Assembly: GCA_963737015.1 (NCBI GenBank)
Contig: CAVTQZ010000001.1
Span: 1-64,000 of the forward strand
Length of the DNA stretch: 64,000 nt
Source of the DNA: CAVTQZ01 sp963737015
GTDB taxonomy: Bacteria; Actinomycetota; Acidimicrobiia; Acidimicrobiales; UBA8190
Reading direction: 5' to 3'
The notes beneath the pieces are model-generated. The model had not been told where the DNA came from, ran no database searches, and saw nothing but the letters and a program-made list of their open reading frames with translations. Position 1 is the first letter of the stretch. The number at the start of each line of letters is the position of its first letter. Positions 16,756 to 25,914 of the stretch are shown one piece after another. The position numbers were made by a program, and so were the translations under genes.

Positions 16756-18564
16756 ATGGCTACGACGAGGCGTCAGAGGAGCCACCCCTCGGACCAGCAC
16801 GTCGAACGACGGAAGCAGGCTCGCGTGCCCGGGGCGCTGCGCCTTCCCGGCATCCGGCCAAAGGCGCTCCCCGCCCGGGAAGAGGCCGGCTGGTACCGCA
16901 GATCGGTCTTCTACGAGGTGTTCACGCGTGGTTTCTTCGACTCCAACAACGACGGGGTCGGGGACCTGGCGGGGCTGCGGGCGAAGCTCGACTACCTCGA
17001 GTGGCTGGGTATCGACTGTCTATGGCTGCTTCCGCACTACCCGTCACCCTTGCGTGACGGGGGCTACGACATCAGCGACTTCTTCACGGTCCATCCCGAG
17101 CTCGGGACCCTCGACGACATGGTGGCTTTCCTCGACGACGCGCACCGAAGGGGGATCCGTGTGGTAGCCGACCTCGTGATGAACCACACGAGCGAGGAGC
17201 ATCCGTGGTTCGTCGAGTCGAGATCGTCGCGCGACGGCCAACGAGCGAACTGGTATGTCTGGAACGACGACGACGAACGGTGGCCCGAAGCACGGGTCGT
17301 ATTCGTCGATACCGAGACCTCCAACTGGACGTGGGAGCCGAAGCGCTCGCAGTTCTATTGGCACCGGTTCTACTCGCATCAGCCCGATTTGAATTACGAC
17401 AACCCCGAGGTGGTGGAGACGATGCTCGGGGTCGTTCGCTTCTGGCTGGAGCTCGGGCTCGACGGCTTTCGCCTCGATGCCGTGCCGTACCTCTTCCAGG
17501 CGGACGGAACGACGGGTGAGAACCTCCCGCAGACCCACGAGCTCTTGCGACGCTTGCGCAAAGAGGTGGACGCGGAATTTCCCGACCGCGTCCTGCTGGC
17601 GGAGGCGAACCAGTGGCCGACCGACCTGGTCGATTACTTCGGCAACTCCGACGAGTGCCACATGTGCTTCCACTTCCCGCTGATGCCCCGCCTCTTCATG
17701 GCGGTGCGCCGCGAACAGAGGTTTCCCCTCGCAGAGATCCTCACGCACACCCCCGAGATCCCGTCCGGATGCCAGTGGGCGATCTTTCTGCGGAACCACG
17801 ACGAACTGACCCTCGAGAAGGTCACGGAGGAAGAGCGCGACTACATGGTCGCGGAGTACGTGAAGGACCCGAGGATGCGCAGGCACCTCGGGATAGGGCG
17901 GCGGCTCGCACCCCTCCTCGACGGCAACCGCAAGCTCGCGGAGCTCCTGTACTCGCTGCTCTTCTCGCTGCCCGGTAGCCCCGTGCTCTATTACGGGGAC
18001 GAACTGCTCATGGGGGACAACGTGTACCTCGGCGACCGCGACTCCGTACGCACACCCATGCAGTGGAGCCCCGACCGCAACGGCGGATTCAGCAGGGCCG
18101 ACTTCGCTCAGCTCTATCTGCCACCTCTCATGGATCCCGTGTTCGGATACCAGGTCGTGAACGTCGAAGCTCAGCAGCGCCACCCGAGCTCGTTCCTCCA
18201 TTGGATCCGCAGCATGCTGCAGATCCGAAGGAGCTTCCCGATCTTCGGCACGGGGTCACTGGACATGGTGTCGTGCGGCAACCCCTCGGTGTTCGCGTAC
18301 GTTCGCAGCGATCCCGGTCCTGACTCCGATCAAAACCCGGTGGCCTGCGTGCACAACCTCAGCCGCTTCGCACAGCCCGCCGAGCTCGACCTCGCCCGTT
18401 GGGCGGGAAGGACCCCCGTCGAGTTGCTTGGCAAAGTGCCCTTCGGTCAGATCGGGACCGCGATGTACCCCGTGACCCTCGGCCCTTACGGCTTCTACTG
18501 GTTCGAGCTTCTGGACGAACGCCCCTCGCCCAAGCGGGGCCAGGTAGTGGGAGCTGCGAAATGA
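16756..18564 (+). CDS. treS: Trehalose synthase (maltose alpha-D-glucosyltransferase, GH13)
   Basis: A 602-residue TIM-barrel enzyme that interconverts maltose and trehalose. The GH13 catalytic residues are visible: nucleophile Asp241 in DGFRLDAVPYL, acid/base Glu283 in LAEANQWP, and Asp349 in FLRNHDELTLEKV. The N-terminal YRRSVFYEVFTRGFFDSNNDG and the VYLGDRDSVRTPMQW segment are TreS hallmarks. The stop overlaps the ATG of the next gene (ATGA), pairing it with a maltokinase as in the actinobacterial TreS-Mak pathway from trehalose to maltose 1-phosphate. Confidence 0.93.
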   Translation: MATTRRQRSHPSDQHVERRKQARVPGALRLPGIRPKALPAREEAGWYRRSVFYEVFTRGFFDSNNDGVGDLAGLRAKLDYLEWLGIDCLWLLPHYPSPLRDGGYDISDFFTVHPELGTLDDMVAFLDDAHRRGIRVVADLVMNHTSEEHPWFVESRSSRDGQRANWYVWNDDDERWPEARVVFVDTETSNWTWEPKRSQFYWHRFYSHQPDLNYDNPEVVETMLGVVRFWLELGLDGFRLDAVPYLFQADGTTGENLPQTHELLRRLRKEVDAEFPDRVLLAEANQWPTDLVDYFGNSDECHMCFHFPLMPRLFMAVRREQRFPLAEILTHTPEIPSGCQWAIFLRNHDELTLEKVTEEERDYMVAEYVKDPRMRRHLGIGRRLAPLLDGNRKLAELLYSLLFSLPGSPVLYYGDELLMGDNVYLGDRDSVRTPMQWSPDRNGGFSRADFAQLYLPPLMDPVFGYQVVNVEAQQRHPSSFLHWIRSMLQIRRSFPIFGTGSLDMVSCGNPSVFAYVRSDPGPDSDQNPVACVHNLSRFAQPAELDLARWAGRTPVELLGKVPFGQIGTAMYPVTLGPYGFYWFELLDERPSPKRGQVVGAAK

Positions 18565-20050
18565 CGCGCCGTGAACGAGGCTGGTGGCACAGACGCAGAA
18601 GATCGAGAGAAGCCGGGGAACGCCCGATCGAGGCCACCCCTGGCGCGGACGAGCCGGCTCCGGGCAAGGCCGTGCAGAGCGAGAGCGAAGTGTCGGCCGA
18701 GGAGAGTCTCTTCGGCGCCGACGATGCGCTCAAGGCGATCGTCGCGTCGTACGCGAGCCGTCAGTCCGCAGCCGAAGAGCCCGCAACCGATTCGCGGTCA
18801 GCCACGCGCCCGGCGCCCCCGCCCCCGAAGAAGACCTGCCCGTCGAGCTCGTCGACGCGGAGCTTCTCGTCGCAGGACGCCCGGGGATAGTCGACGTGGT
18901 TGCGCTCGTCGGCGACAGGACGCTCCACGTTCCGGTCGGGCTCCGGGCACCTGCCGAAGAAGCCCGTTACCTCCCGGACATGGAAGACCCGGTCCTCGGT
19001 CTCTTCGAGGATGCAGACGGCATGGCAGTCGCAACAGATGCCCTGAGTGACGCTGAGCTTTGCGCACTCCTCTTGCGCGCCGTGACCGGACGTGAGGCGG
19101 ACGCGTCACTCGTGAGACAGCTGAGATCGGACAAGAGCTCGGTGACCCTCGTCATCGAGGAGCAGATCGCCTTCTCGGTCTTCACCGACCTGCCGGAAGG
19201 TCCGCGACTTGGCATCGAAATGCTCATGGCGCTGGACCGGGTCGGTTTCAACCACATCGCCGCACCTCTCGCGCTTTGGCGCCGCTCCGGACGTGAGCTC
19301 GGGATCGTCCAGGAGTTCCTTCCGGGTGCATCGATCGGCTGGTCTGTCGCGCTCACCTCGGTCAGGGATCTCTACGTCTCCGGCGGACCACCGGAGCTGG
19401 CCGGTGGCGATTTCGGAGGAGAGGCGCAGAGGCTCGGCGTCATGACCGCGCGGTTGCACCTCGGACTCGACGAGGCCTTCGGGCGCGAGCCAGGCGATGT
19501 CGCGCTATGGGCGGACGCGTTGGAGAACCGCCTTCAGCTACTCGCGCCGGCGCTCCTCGAGCGCCCCGATGTCGCCGACCTGATGACCGCCCTACGTGCG
19601 CTGGACGTCCCGTGCAATGCGATCCGCACCCATGGCGATCTGCACCTGGGCCGGGTCTACCGCAACGAACAAGGTTGGTTCGTCGGTGACCTCGACCCCG
19701 GGGGCCGGTCGTCAACCCTCGCAGCGAAGGTCTCGAAAGAGCTCTTTCGTTCCCCGCTCGCAGATGTGGCGGACATGTTCTGGGCGTTCTCGCGTGCGGC
19801 GAGCAGCGCTGCCGACGAGAGGGACCCGACGGGAAGCGAAGGCCTCGTCGAGCTGGCCGACGCGTGGGAGAAGCACAACCGGGAGGCGTTCGTGGAGGGA
19901 TACCTCGGTTGCCCGGGCATCTCCGATCTCGTGCCCGGTGGTGAGGAGGTGTTCCGCAACCTGTCGTCGGCGTTCGAGCTCGAGCACCGGGCGATGAATG
20001 TCGCGGACAAGCCGAGGCTGCGCCGGAGTCGCCTGGAGGGTCGTCGATAG
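18561..20050 (+). CDS. Maltokinase-like protein (TreS partner), frameshifted
   Basis: The C-terminal two-thirds is an aminoglycoside-phosphotransferase-fold kinase: HGDLHLGRVYRNEQGWFVGD holds the catalytic loop and a following Asp, and RSPLADVADMFWAF is the maltokinase pattern. Such enzymes phosphorylate maltose with ATP for GlgE-type glucan building. The natural start is the ATG at 18561, overlapping the treS stop; that frame encodes a charged N-terminus to about 18815, then the reading must move to another frame (EEDLPVELVDAELL). One base appears to be missing in the C-runs at 18816-18826, consistent with homopolymer contraction. Total length is not a multiple of three. Either a sequencing error or a real break; I favour error. 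Confidence 0.75.
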
Positions 20051-20051
20051 C

Positions 20052-20066
20052 CCGGCGCGACGCCGG
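20052..20066. terminator. Small hairpin between convergent genes
   Basis: CCGGCG, a three-base loop, then CGCCGG lies just after the maltokinase stop and before the convergent phosphofructokinase end. It could act as a bidirectional terminator. There is no T-tract on the plus strand, so the call is tentative. Confidence 0.3.
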
Positions 20067-20077
20067 TGGTCGGCGCG

Positions 20078-21109
20078 CTAGGAGAAAAAGACACCGCCGA
20101 CGTCGTGAAAGAGGGCGGGGTCCACGGTCTTCAGGTCCGACACTGCTTCTTCGATCGGGATCCTCACGATCTGGCCCGCTTGGAGCGCGACCATCTTGCC
20201 GAAGTCCCCGTCGTGCACGGCGTCGATGGCCGCGATACCGAAACGGGTGGCGAGGACGCGGTCGAACGCCGTCGGGGTGCCCCCGCGCTGGACGTGGCCG
20301 AGGATCGTCACGCGCGACTCGAAACCCGTGCGCTGCTCTATCTCGTGAGCGAGCAGGTTGGCTATGCCACCGAGGCGTTCGTGGCCGAACTCGTCGACCT
20401 CCCGTGACGCTGTTGTGAGCGTTCCCTCCTTCGGACGCGCGCCCTCGGCCACGACGACGATCGATGCGTAACGACCCTTCGAGTGGCGCTCGGTGAGCTT
20501 CGTGACGATATCGTCGATTTCGAAGGGCTCTTCCGGCACGAGTATCTCGGCGGCCCCGCCTGCGATACCCGCATAGGTTGCGATCCAGCCGGCGTTTCTG
20601 CCCATCACCTCGCAGACGATCACACGGTCGTGGGACTCGGCGGTGGTGTGCAGGCGGTCGATGGCATCGGTGGCGATCTGCACTGCGGTGTGGAACCCGA
20701 AGGTGACCTCTGTTCCCGAGAGGTCGTTGTCGATCGTCTTCGGTACCCCGACGACGTTCACGCCTTCGCCGCCCAGCTTGTGCGCGACCCCGAGCGTGTC
20801 CTCGCCGCCGATCGCCACGAGAGCGTCGACCGCCCGGTCGGAGAGCGTGTCGATCACCTTCGCGACGCCCCCGTCGATCCGATAGGGATTCGTCCGTGAA
20901 GTGCCGAGGATCGTCCCCCCGCGCGGCAGGATGCCGCGGCAACGTTCCACGTCGAGCGGGAGGGTCCGGCCTTCGAGGACGCCCCTCCAACCGTCGGCGA
21001 ACCCGAGGAACTCGTCGGCGTAATGGATCTCGCCCTTGCGCACCACGGCTCTGATGACGGCGTTCAGTCCTGGGCAGTCGCCTCCACCTGTAAGCACGCC
21101 GACTCGCAT
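20078..21109 (-). CDS. Phosphofructokinase, predicted pyrophosphate-dependent
   Basis: A 343-residue PfkA-family protein. Two residues decide the phosphoryl donor: in ATP enzymes (E. coli numbering) residue 104 is Gly in GGDGS and 124 is Gly in PGTIDND. Here they read GGEDTLG with Asp104 and VPKTIDND with Lys124, the combination of PPi-dependent enzymes such as that of Amycolatopsis methanolica. The catalytic TIDND Asp is kept. A PPi enzyme works reversibly, so it may serve both glycolysis and gluconeogenesis. The GGGDCPGLNAVIR phosphate-binding start is intact. The gene lies between the convergent maltokinase and galT, which is on the same strand. Confidence 0.9.
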   Translation of the reverse strand: MRVGVLTGGGDCPGLNAVIRAVVRKGEIHYADEFLGFADGWRGVLEGRTLPLDVERCRGILPRGGTILGTSRTNPYRIDGGVAKVIDTLSDRAVDALVAIGGEDTLGVAHKLGGEGVNVVGVPKTIDNDLSGTEVTFGFHTAVQIATDAIDRLHTTAESHDRVIVCEVMGRNAGWIATYAGIAGGAAEILVPEEPFEIDDIVTKLTERHSKGRYASIVVVAEGARPKEGTLTTASREVDEFGHERLGGIANLLAHEIEQRTGFESRVTILGHVQRGGTPTAFDRVLATRFGIAAIDAVHDGDFGKMVALQAGQIVRIPIEEAVSDLKTVDPALFHDVGGVFFS

Positions 21110-21175
21110 CGGGCCCTCCTGACTCGTCTCCTCGTCGCCGGACTTTCTATCGGGTCCGGCGGGGGCGACGGAGAT

Positions 21176-22156
21176 CTAGGCCGCAGGCACCGCCACGCGC
21201 AACTCGTCGGTGGCCTGTTCGGGAGCCACGATATTTATGAGGACGCCAGTGCCGAGCTCGAAGCCCGCCTGGGTGGTCAGCTTCGGCCACACGTGCACGT
21301 GCCAGTGATAGGGCTCGGGAGCGCGGTAAGGGGCGGAGTGGAACACGAGGTTGTAGGCGATGTCACCGAGCCGGTCGCGCAACTGTCCGAGCACAGCCCG
21401 AAGCCCCCTGCCGACCGAGACGAGGTCCGCGGGTGACGCCCGGTGCAGGTGGGGGCCGTGGGTTCGTGGGATCACCAACATCTCGAAGGGGGTCCCGCTC
21501 CAGAACGGACATATCACGAGCACCCGGTCGTCGGCGTAGACCACTCGATATCCACAGTCCTCTTCTGCGTCAGCAGTGGTGCACAACAGACAGCGCCCGG
21601 CGAAGCGGGCGAAGCCGGCCTGCTCCTCTGCGAGCTCGCGGTGGACGAAGGACATTCCGAGCAGTTGGGCGTGCGGATGCTCGATCGATGCGCCGGCTTC
21701 ACGTCCCGCGTTCACGATCGCCTGGCTGTAACGAAGCCCCGGGACCGTCGAGTGCTCTTCGATCCGGTCACGGATCGCCGCCATCACGAGCCCGGCCTGC
21801 TCATCGGAGATCCTCTCCCATCCGCTCGAGTGGTCAGGGGAGATCACCAGCACCTCGTGAATGCCACCGGCGGTGGCCTGCGTGAACACAGGCCCGCGAT
21901 GCTCCACGACGAAGGGACGGTCGCCCTCGAAAGCCGGGTAGAGGTTCGGGACGATCCGGACCAGCCAGGAGCCGCTCGCCCCGTAGCTCTCGAGCGCGGG
22001 TGGTGCTGACTCCTCGTGGCCCGGGCAGAAAGGACAGGGGCGCTGCGAGGTCTCGACGGCGGCGAGCCTCGGTGCGAAGGGGGCAGGACGCTCGCCTCGC
22101 TCGACGCTCACGACGACCCATCTCCCCGTGAGCGGATCCAGTCTGAGCTGGTTCAT
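21176..22156 (-). CDS. galT: Galactose-1-phosphate uridylyltransferase
   Basis: A 326-residue HIT-superfamily enzyme of the Leloir pathway, exchanging UMP between UDP-glucose and galactose 1-phosphate. The active-site His-Pro-His is at 160-162 in SIEHPHAQLL, and the zinc-binding CPFCPGHE lies near residue 41. A second Cys pair (CLLC) and the EPYHWHVHVWPKL motif complete the fold. No galK or galE is in view, so a broader nucleotidyl-transfer role is possible. Confidence 0.92.
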   Translation of the reverse strand: MNQLRLDPLTGRWVVVSVERGERPAPFAPRLAAVETSQRPCPFCPGHEESAPPALESYGASGSWLVRIVPNLYPAFEGDRPFVVEHRGPVFTQATAGGIHEVLVISPDHSSGWERISDEQAGLVMAAIRDRIEEHSTVPGLRYSQAIVNAGREAGASIEHPHAQLLGMSFVHRELAEEQAGFARFAGRCLLCTTADAEEDCGYRVVYADDRVLVICPFWSGTPFEMLVIPRTHGPHLHRASPADLVSVGRGLRAVLGQLRDRLGDIAYNLVFHSAPYRAPEPYHWHVHVWPKLTTQAGFELGTGVLINIVAPEQATDELRVAVPAA

Positions 22157-22651
22157 CGGGGACTCCCTGCGTTCTGCTCCGTACTTACCGTAGCTTCCCC
22201 CACGCGTTGGCTGTGGTTTTCCATCGATTGTGTGCGGTTCCTCCCTGGTCCCATGGCTGAAAATCTCACGACTCTGCTGTCTGCGTCCCGTCTACCAGGC
22301 TATTCGCCCCATTCGAAAATTTCGACCGCGTCTCGCCGGTACGGCGACAGGCGTCTTGCGCTCAAAGGGTTAAACACCTCCCGGTGCGCCACTGTGACGT
22401 GGTGAGGAGGGGTTGTCTCTATCGGAGGCCCGGCGGCGGGCGACGACTCGAAAATGGCATCGGGACGGGTCCCTCACCCACAGAAGCGGTCCCGAGTGAC
22501 CTTCGAGGCGACCACTTAGCCGACCTCTGAGCCGCTCGGGACCGATACCAATTACATATCCTCTGACGCCCGTTGGCAAGAGGCGAAGCTCGTTGCGACA
22601 GTATGACCGCTACGCTTGCTTTGGTAAGGGCCAGCATGTGAGGGAGGCCCC
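22157..22651. other. Gene-free divergent promoter region
   Basis: About 495 bases between the divergent galT and nfeD-like genes. No convincing coding frame, tRNA or terminator is seen. A 13-base perfect palindrome, TCGAAA-A-TTTCGA, lies at 22313-22325 and could be a regulator site; the motif TCGAAAAT recurs near 22448. The region is more AT-rich than its neighbours around 22240-22380. Confidence 0.5.
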
Positions 22652-23176
22652 ATGGGTTTTCTGGCGTTGGCCGTCCTGGTGGTCGTGGCACTTGTGGTAG
22701 CTGCCGGCGTTCACACCGGTCCCCACGGTCTGCTCACCGCCGGGATCATCGGGATCGTCGCCTCGATCGGGTTCATCGTCGGCATAATCGCCCTCGCACC
22801 AGCCGGTACCCGAACTTCGGTCGACTGGGCGCTCCTTTCGACCGCAGGTGCCGTTTCGTTGGCTGCCGTAGTTGGGGGCGCATCGGCGTGGCCGGCCCTG
22901 CGCAGGCATCAGCCGTCTTTCGGTGAGAACCGGTTGTGGGGGGCCGAAGGCGTGGTCCTCACCGAGCTCGCGCCGGTCGGCACCGTGCGGGTCCGGGGCG
23001 AGACGTGGAGCGCCGAGTCGCTCGGTGGCACATTGCCGGCGGGAGCACGCGTGCACGTGATGGAGGTCGAGGGGCTGCGGCTGCGGGTCTGCCCCGACGT
23101 CATGACCGTGCCGAAGATCGATGAGGGCGCACAAAGCGCGGGCGCATTAGGCGAGGAGCGAAGATGGTCACGGTAA
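22652..23176 (+). CDS. NfeD-like membrane protein
   Basis: A 174-residue protein with three or four hydrophobic segments in the first 90 residues and a soluble OB-fold-like end (GAEGVVLTELAPVGTVRVRGETW, then GARVHVMEVEGLRLRV), the arrangement of NfeD proteins. These partner with SPFH proteins in membrane microdomains. The ATG has GAGGGAGG upstream. Its end overlaps the slipin start by 13 bases, so the two are coupled. Confidence 0.85.
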   Translation: MGFLALAVLVVVALVVAAGVHTGPHGLLTAGIIGIVASIGFIVGIIALAPAGTRTSVDWALLSTAGAVSLAAVVGGASAWPALRRHQPSFGENRLWGAEGVVLTELAPVGTVRVRGETWSAESLGGTLPAGARVHVMEVEGLRLRVCPDVMTVPKIDEGAQSAGALGEERRWSR

Positions 23177-24120
23177 TCGCGGTTGTGGCGGCGGTTCTGG
23201 TACTCGGCATCGTCTTTGCCTCGCTTTCGGTCAAGATCGTGCGGGAGTACCAGAGGCTCGTCCTCTTCCGCCTCGGCCGTTCACTGGGGGCCCGCGGTCC
23301 GGGACTGGTGCTCCTGAACCCGGTGACGGACCGGACCAACTGGGTGGACCTGCGCGAGCAGTACCTCGAGATCCCCCACCAGTCGGCGATCACACGTGAC
23401 AACGCGACGATCTCGATCGACTTCATCATCTTCTACAAGGTGATGGACCCTGTCATGTCGGTCCTCCAGGTGCAGAACTTCGCAGGCGCAGCTCAGAACA
23501 TCGCGGCGACAACCCTTCGAAGCGTGGTCGGCGACATGAGTCTCGACGACGTCCTCTCGAAGCGGGAGGAGATGAACATGGTTCTCCGTACCAAGCTCGA
23601 CGACGTGACCGAACGTTGGGGGGTCAAGGTCACGAACGTCGAGGTGCGGGAGATCAATCCTCCGCCCGGGGTCCAGGAGGCGATGACCCGCCAGATGTCG
23701 GCGGAACGCACGCGCCGGGCGGTGGTCACAGAGTCCGAGGGGCAGAAGCAAGCCGCGATCACGGTGTCCGAAGGGCAGAAGCAGTCGGCCGTTCTCTCCG
23801 CTGAAGGCGAGAGGCAGGCGGCGATCCTTCGTGCCGAAGGCCTGTCACTCGCGTTGGACCAGATCTCTTCGGTGGCCCGGGGTGTGGACTCGAACACGCT
23901 GCTGCTGCAGTACCTCGACGCCCTGAAACAATTGGCCAGCTCGCCGTCGACCAAGTTGCTGATTCCGATGGAGCTCACCGGCCTGGTCTCGGGACTACGG
24001 GACATCGCCTCGCACCAACTCGGGTCTCTCGGCTCCCCGAACGGCAACGGTGCTTCGCGCGGTGACGGGACGGCGCTTTCAGCGTCGGGCACGGACTCGT
24101 CGAGCGACAGCGAGGCGTGA
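23164..24120 (+). CDS. Slipin/stomatin-like SPFH domain protein
   Basis: A 318-residue protein with an N-terminal membrane anchor, an SPFH core (VREYQRLVLFRLGRSLGARG, then DFIIFYKVMDP), and a long Ala/Glu/Gln-rich helix with imperfect repeats of ESEGQKQAA type that drives oligomerisation. It pairs with the preceding NfeD-like gene, as is usual, and probably organises membrane domains. The C-terminus is Ser/Gly-rich and disordered. Confidence 0.9.
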   Translation: MVTVIAVVAAVLVLGIVFASLSVKIVREYQRLVLFRLGRSLGARGPGLVLLNPVTDRTNWVDLREQYLEIPHQSAITRDNATISIDFIIFYKVMDPVMSVLQVQNFAGAAQNIAATTLRSVVGDMSLDDVLSKREEMNMVLRTKLDDVTERWGVKVTNVEVREINPPPGVQEAMTRQMSAERTRRAVVTESEGQKQAAITVSEGQKQSAVLSAEGERQAAILRAEGLSLALDQISSVARGVDSNTLLLQYLDALKQLASSPSTKLLIPMELTGLVSGLRDIASHQLGSLGSPNGNGASRGDGTALSASGTDSSSDSEA

Positions 24121-24670
24121 GCCGGCCATTGCGCTGACCGGACTGCCGGTTCTGGCGCCGGCGGTCAATTCTCCCGGAGTCCCGACAAGCGCCGGTTACA
24201 CGCTTCTGTTGCTGGTGCACGTCGCTGCGGCAGTCGTCGGTTTCGGATCGCTCCTCCTCACAGGTGTCTTCGCCGCAAGGGCGATCAAGGGGCCTTCGGG
24301 ATCAGGCGCCCAATCCGTGAGGCGGTACTTCCGCCCCGGCGTCAACTGGGCGGGCCGGACTTTGTACCTCGTTCCCGTCTTCGGTTTTGCCTTGCTCGGT
24401 GACAGCAAGGGGGTGTTCGATTCGTCGGACGGATTCGTGGTGGCTGGGCTCGGCTTGTGGTTGACGGCTGCCGTCGTCGCCGAAGCAGTCGTGTGGCCGG
24501 CCGAGCGACGCATCCAGGGCGTGGTCTCGGACGAGGACGCGTGGAGGACGGGGGAAGCCGAAACCGAAGCCAAGGCCTTCCTTCGTGACTGCAGGCGGGT
24601 CTTATTCGCAAGTTCGCTGCTCGGCGCTGTCTTCGTGATCGCAGTTGTGGTCATGGTCGGCAAGCCGTGA
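24050..24670 (+). CDS. Small integral membrane protein, DUF2269-like
   Basis: About four membrane segments starting at TSAGYTLLLLVHVAAAVVGFG, with a conserved-looking RRYFRPGVNWAGRTLYLVPVFGF loop. The pattern recalls predicted integral membrane proteins of the DUF2269 type; no function is known. The start is uncertain: the GTG at 24050 overlaps the slipin gene by 71 bases and gives a basic leader. A start nearer 24200 would leave just the membrane domain, but I see no good start codon there. Confidence 0.65.
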   Translation: MLRAVTGRRFQRRARTRRATARREPAIALTGLPVLAPAVNSPGVPTSAGYTLLLLVHVAAAVVGFGSLLLTGVFAARAIKGPSGSGAQSVRRYFRPGVNWAGRTLYLVPVFGFALLGDSKGVFDSSDGFVVAGLGLWLTAAVVAEAVVWPAERRIQGVVSDEDAWRTGEAETEAKAFLRDCRRVLFASSLLGAVFVIAVVVMVGKP

Positions 24671-24705
24671 TCGGATGAGCTCCCGCCTCTCTGTACCGTG
24701 GTGCG

Positions 24706-25899
24706 GTGCCAAGGCCGACGGTTTACCTCGACAATGCCGCTACCACCCCTCTGCGTCCGGAGGCGCTGTCTGCGATGTTGCCGTTCCTCGGGGAACGGTT
24801 CGGAAACCCGTCGGGTAGCCACTCCGTAGCCCGCGCAGCACGCACCGCGCTCGACGAGGCCCGGGAAACGGTGGCACGTCACCTCGGCTGTGCGGATGGG
24901 GAAATCGTGTTCACCGCGAACGGAACCGAGTCGGACAACCTCGCGATCCTCGGAGCTGTAGGCACTCACGGCACTCATGGCACTCATGGCACTCACGGCA
25001 TTGCCGGCACTGCGGGCGCAAGTGTCCTTTGCAGCGCGGTGGAGCACCATGCAGTACTTCGGAGCTGCGAGGCACTTGGGGGCTCGACCGTGCGGGTCCA
25101 CCCGAGCGGAATCATTGACCTCGATGCGTTGTCGCACATGCTTCACCCAGAGGTGCGGATCGTCTCCGTCATGGTCGCGAACAATGAAGTGGGCACTCTG
25201 CAGCCGCTCGAAGATGTTGCGGCGATCGTTCGCGAAAGGGCGCCCGGTGCTCTTCTGCACACTGACGCCGTAGCGGCCGTCGGGTGGGTCGACATTTCCG
25301 CGTCGACTTGTCATGCAGACCTCGTTTCTGTCAGCGCGCACAAGTTCGGTGGTCCCAAGGGAGCCGGCGCATTGGTCGTTCGCAACGGTGTGCGCCTCGG
25401 ACGTGTCTTGCACGGAGGAGAGCAGGAGCGTGGTCGACGCCCCGGAACTCACGACGTGGCCGCGATCATCGGGATGGCCGCGGCTCTGTCGGTGGCGGAC
25501 ACGAGTCGCGAAAAAGAATCGGAACGCGTGAGGACCTTGCGCGACCGGTTGGCGGACGGCGTCATGCAGAGCGTGGACGGTGTCGTTGAGAGCGGCGCCC
25601 TCTTTGACCATGCGAAGGGGCGCGCTCACAAGCTGCCCTCGAGCTTCCACGTCCGTTTCGAAGGGATCGACTCGGAGGAGCTCCTGTTGCTTCTTGACGA
25701 CGCGGGGATCTGCGCTTCGGCGGGAGCTGCGTGCGCGAGTGGTGCGCAGGAGCCCAGTCACGTCCTCCGGGCGATGGGAGTCCCGGCATCCGAGGCGCGT
25801 TCCGCAGTGCGTTTCTCGCTGGGGCCCACGACGACCACGAGCGACGTGGACTACACCCTCGAGGTGCTACCGAAGCTCGTGGAGCAACTCAGGAATTAA
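24706..25899 (+). CDS. Cysteine desulfurase (NifS/IscS-like)
   Basis: A 397-residue PLP enzyme that removes sulfur from cysteine for thiolation of tRNA and Fe-S assembly. The PLP lysine is Lys213 in SAHKFGGPKG, the cofactor-stacking region reads EHHAVL, and the active Cys is Cys343 in AACASG. In actinobacteria this gene is normally adjacent to mnmA; here mnmA lies 4.3 kb downstream. Residues 86-98 are a Gly-Thr-His tandem repeat encoded by four 9-base units, an apparent expansion in a surface loop. GTG start. Confidence 0.93.
   Translation: MPRPTVYLDNAATTPLRPEALSAMLPFLGERFGNPSGSHSVARAARTALDEARETVARHLGCADGEIVFTANGTESDNLAILGAVGTHGTHGTHGTHGIAGTAGASVLCSAVEHHAVLRSCEALGGSTVRVHPSGIIDLDALSHMLHPEVRIVSVMVANNEVGTLQPLEDVAAIVRERAPGALLHTDAVAAVGWVDISASTCHADLVSVSAHKFGGPKGAGALVVRNGVRLGRVLHGGEQERGRRPGTHDVAAIIGMAAALSVADTSREKESERVRTLRDRLADGVMQSVDGVVESGALFDHAKGRAHKLPSSFHVRFEGIDSEELLLLLDDAGICASAGAACASGAQEPSHVLRAMGVPASEARSAVRFSLGPTTTTSDVDYTLEVLPKLVEQLRN
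24961..24996 (+). repeat. Four 9-base tandem repeats inside cysteine desulfurase
   Basis: Four in-frame copies of GGCACTCAC/T encode Gly-Thr-His repeated. The copies differ only at the last base. A fifth, diverged copy follows. Being in frame, copy-number change would alter loop length without breaking the gene. Confidence 0.9.
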
Positions 25900-25914
25900 C
25901 AGGCCCCTCAGCAT

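Noticed and set aside
22313..22325. LexA-type SOS box
   Set aside because: TCGAAA-A-TTTCGA is a neat palindrome but shorter than, and not matching, the actinobacterial TCGAAC-N4-GTTCGA box.
24196..25761. 521-residue minus-strand frame over cysteine desulfurase
   Set aside because: Shadow of a conserved gene; no recognisable domain.
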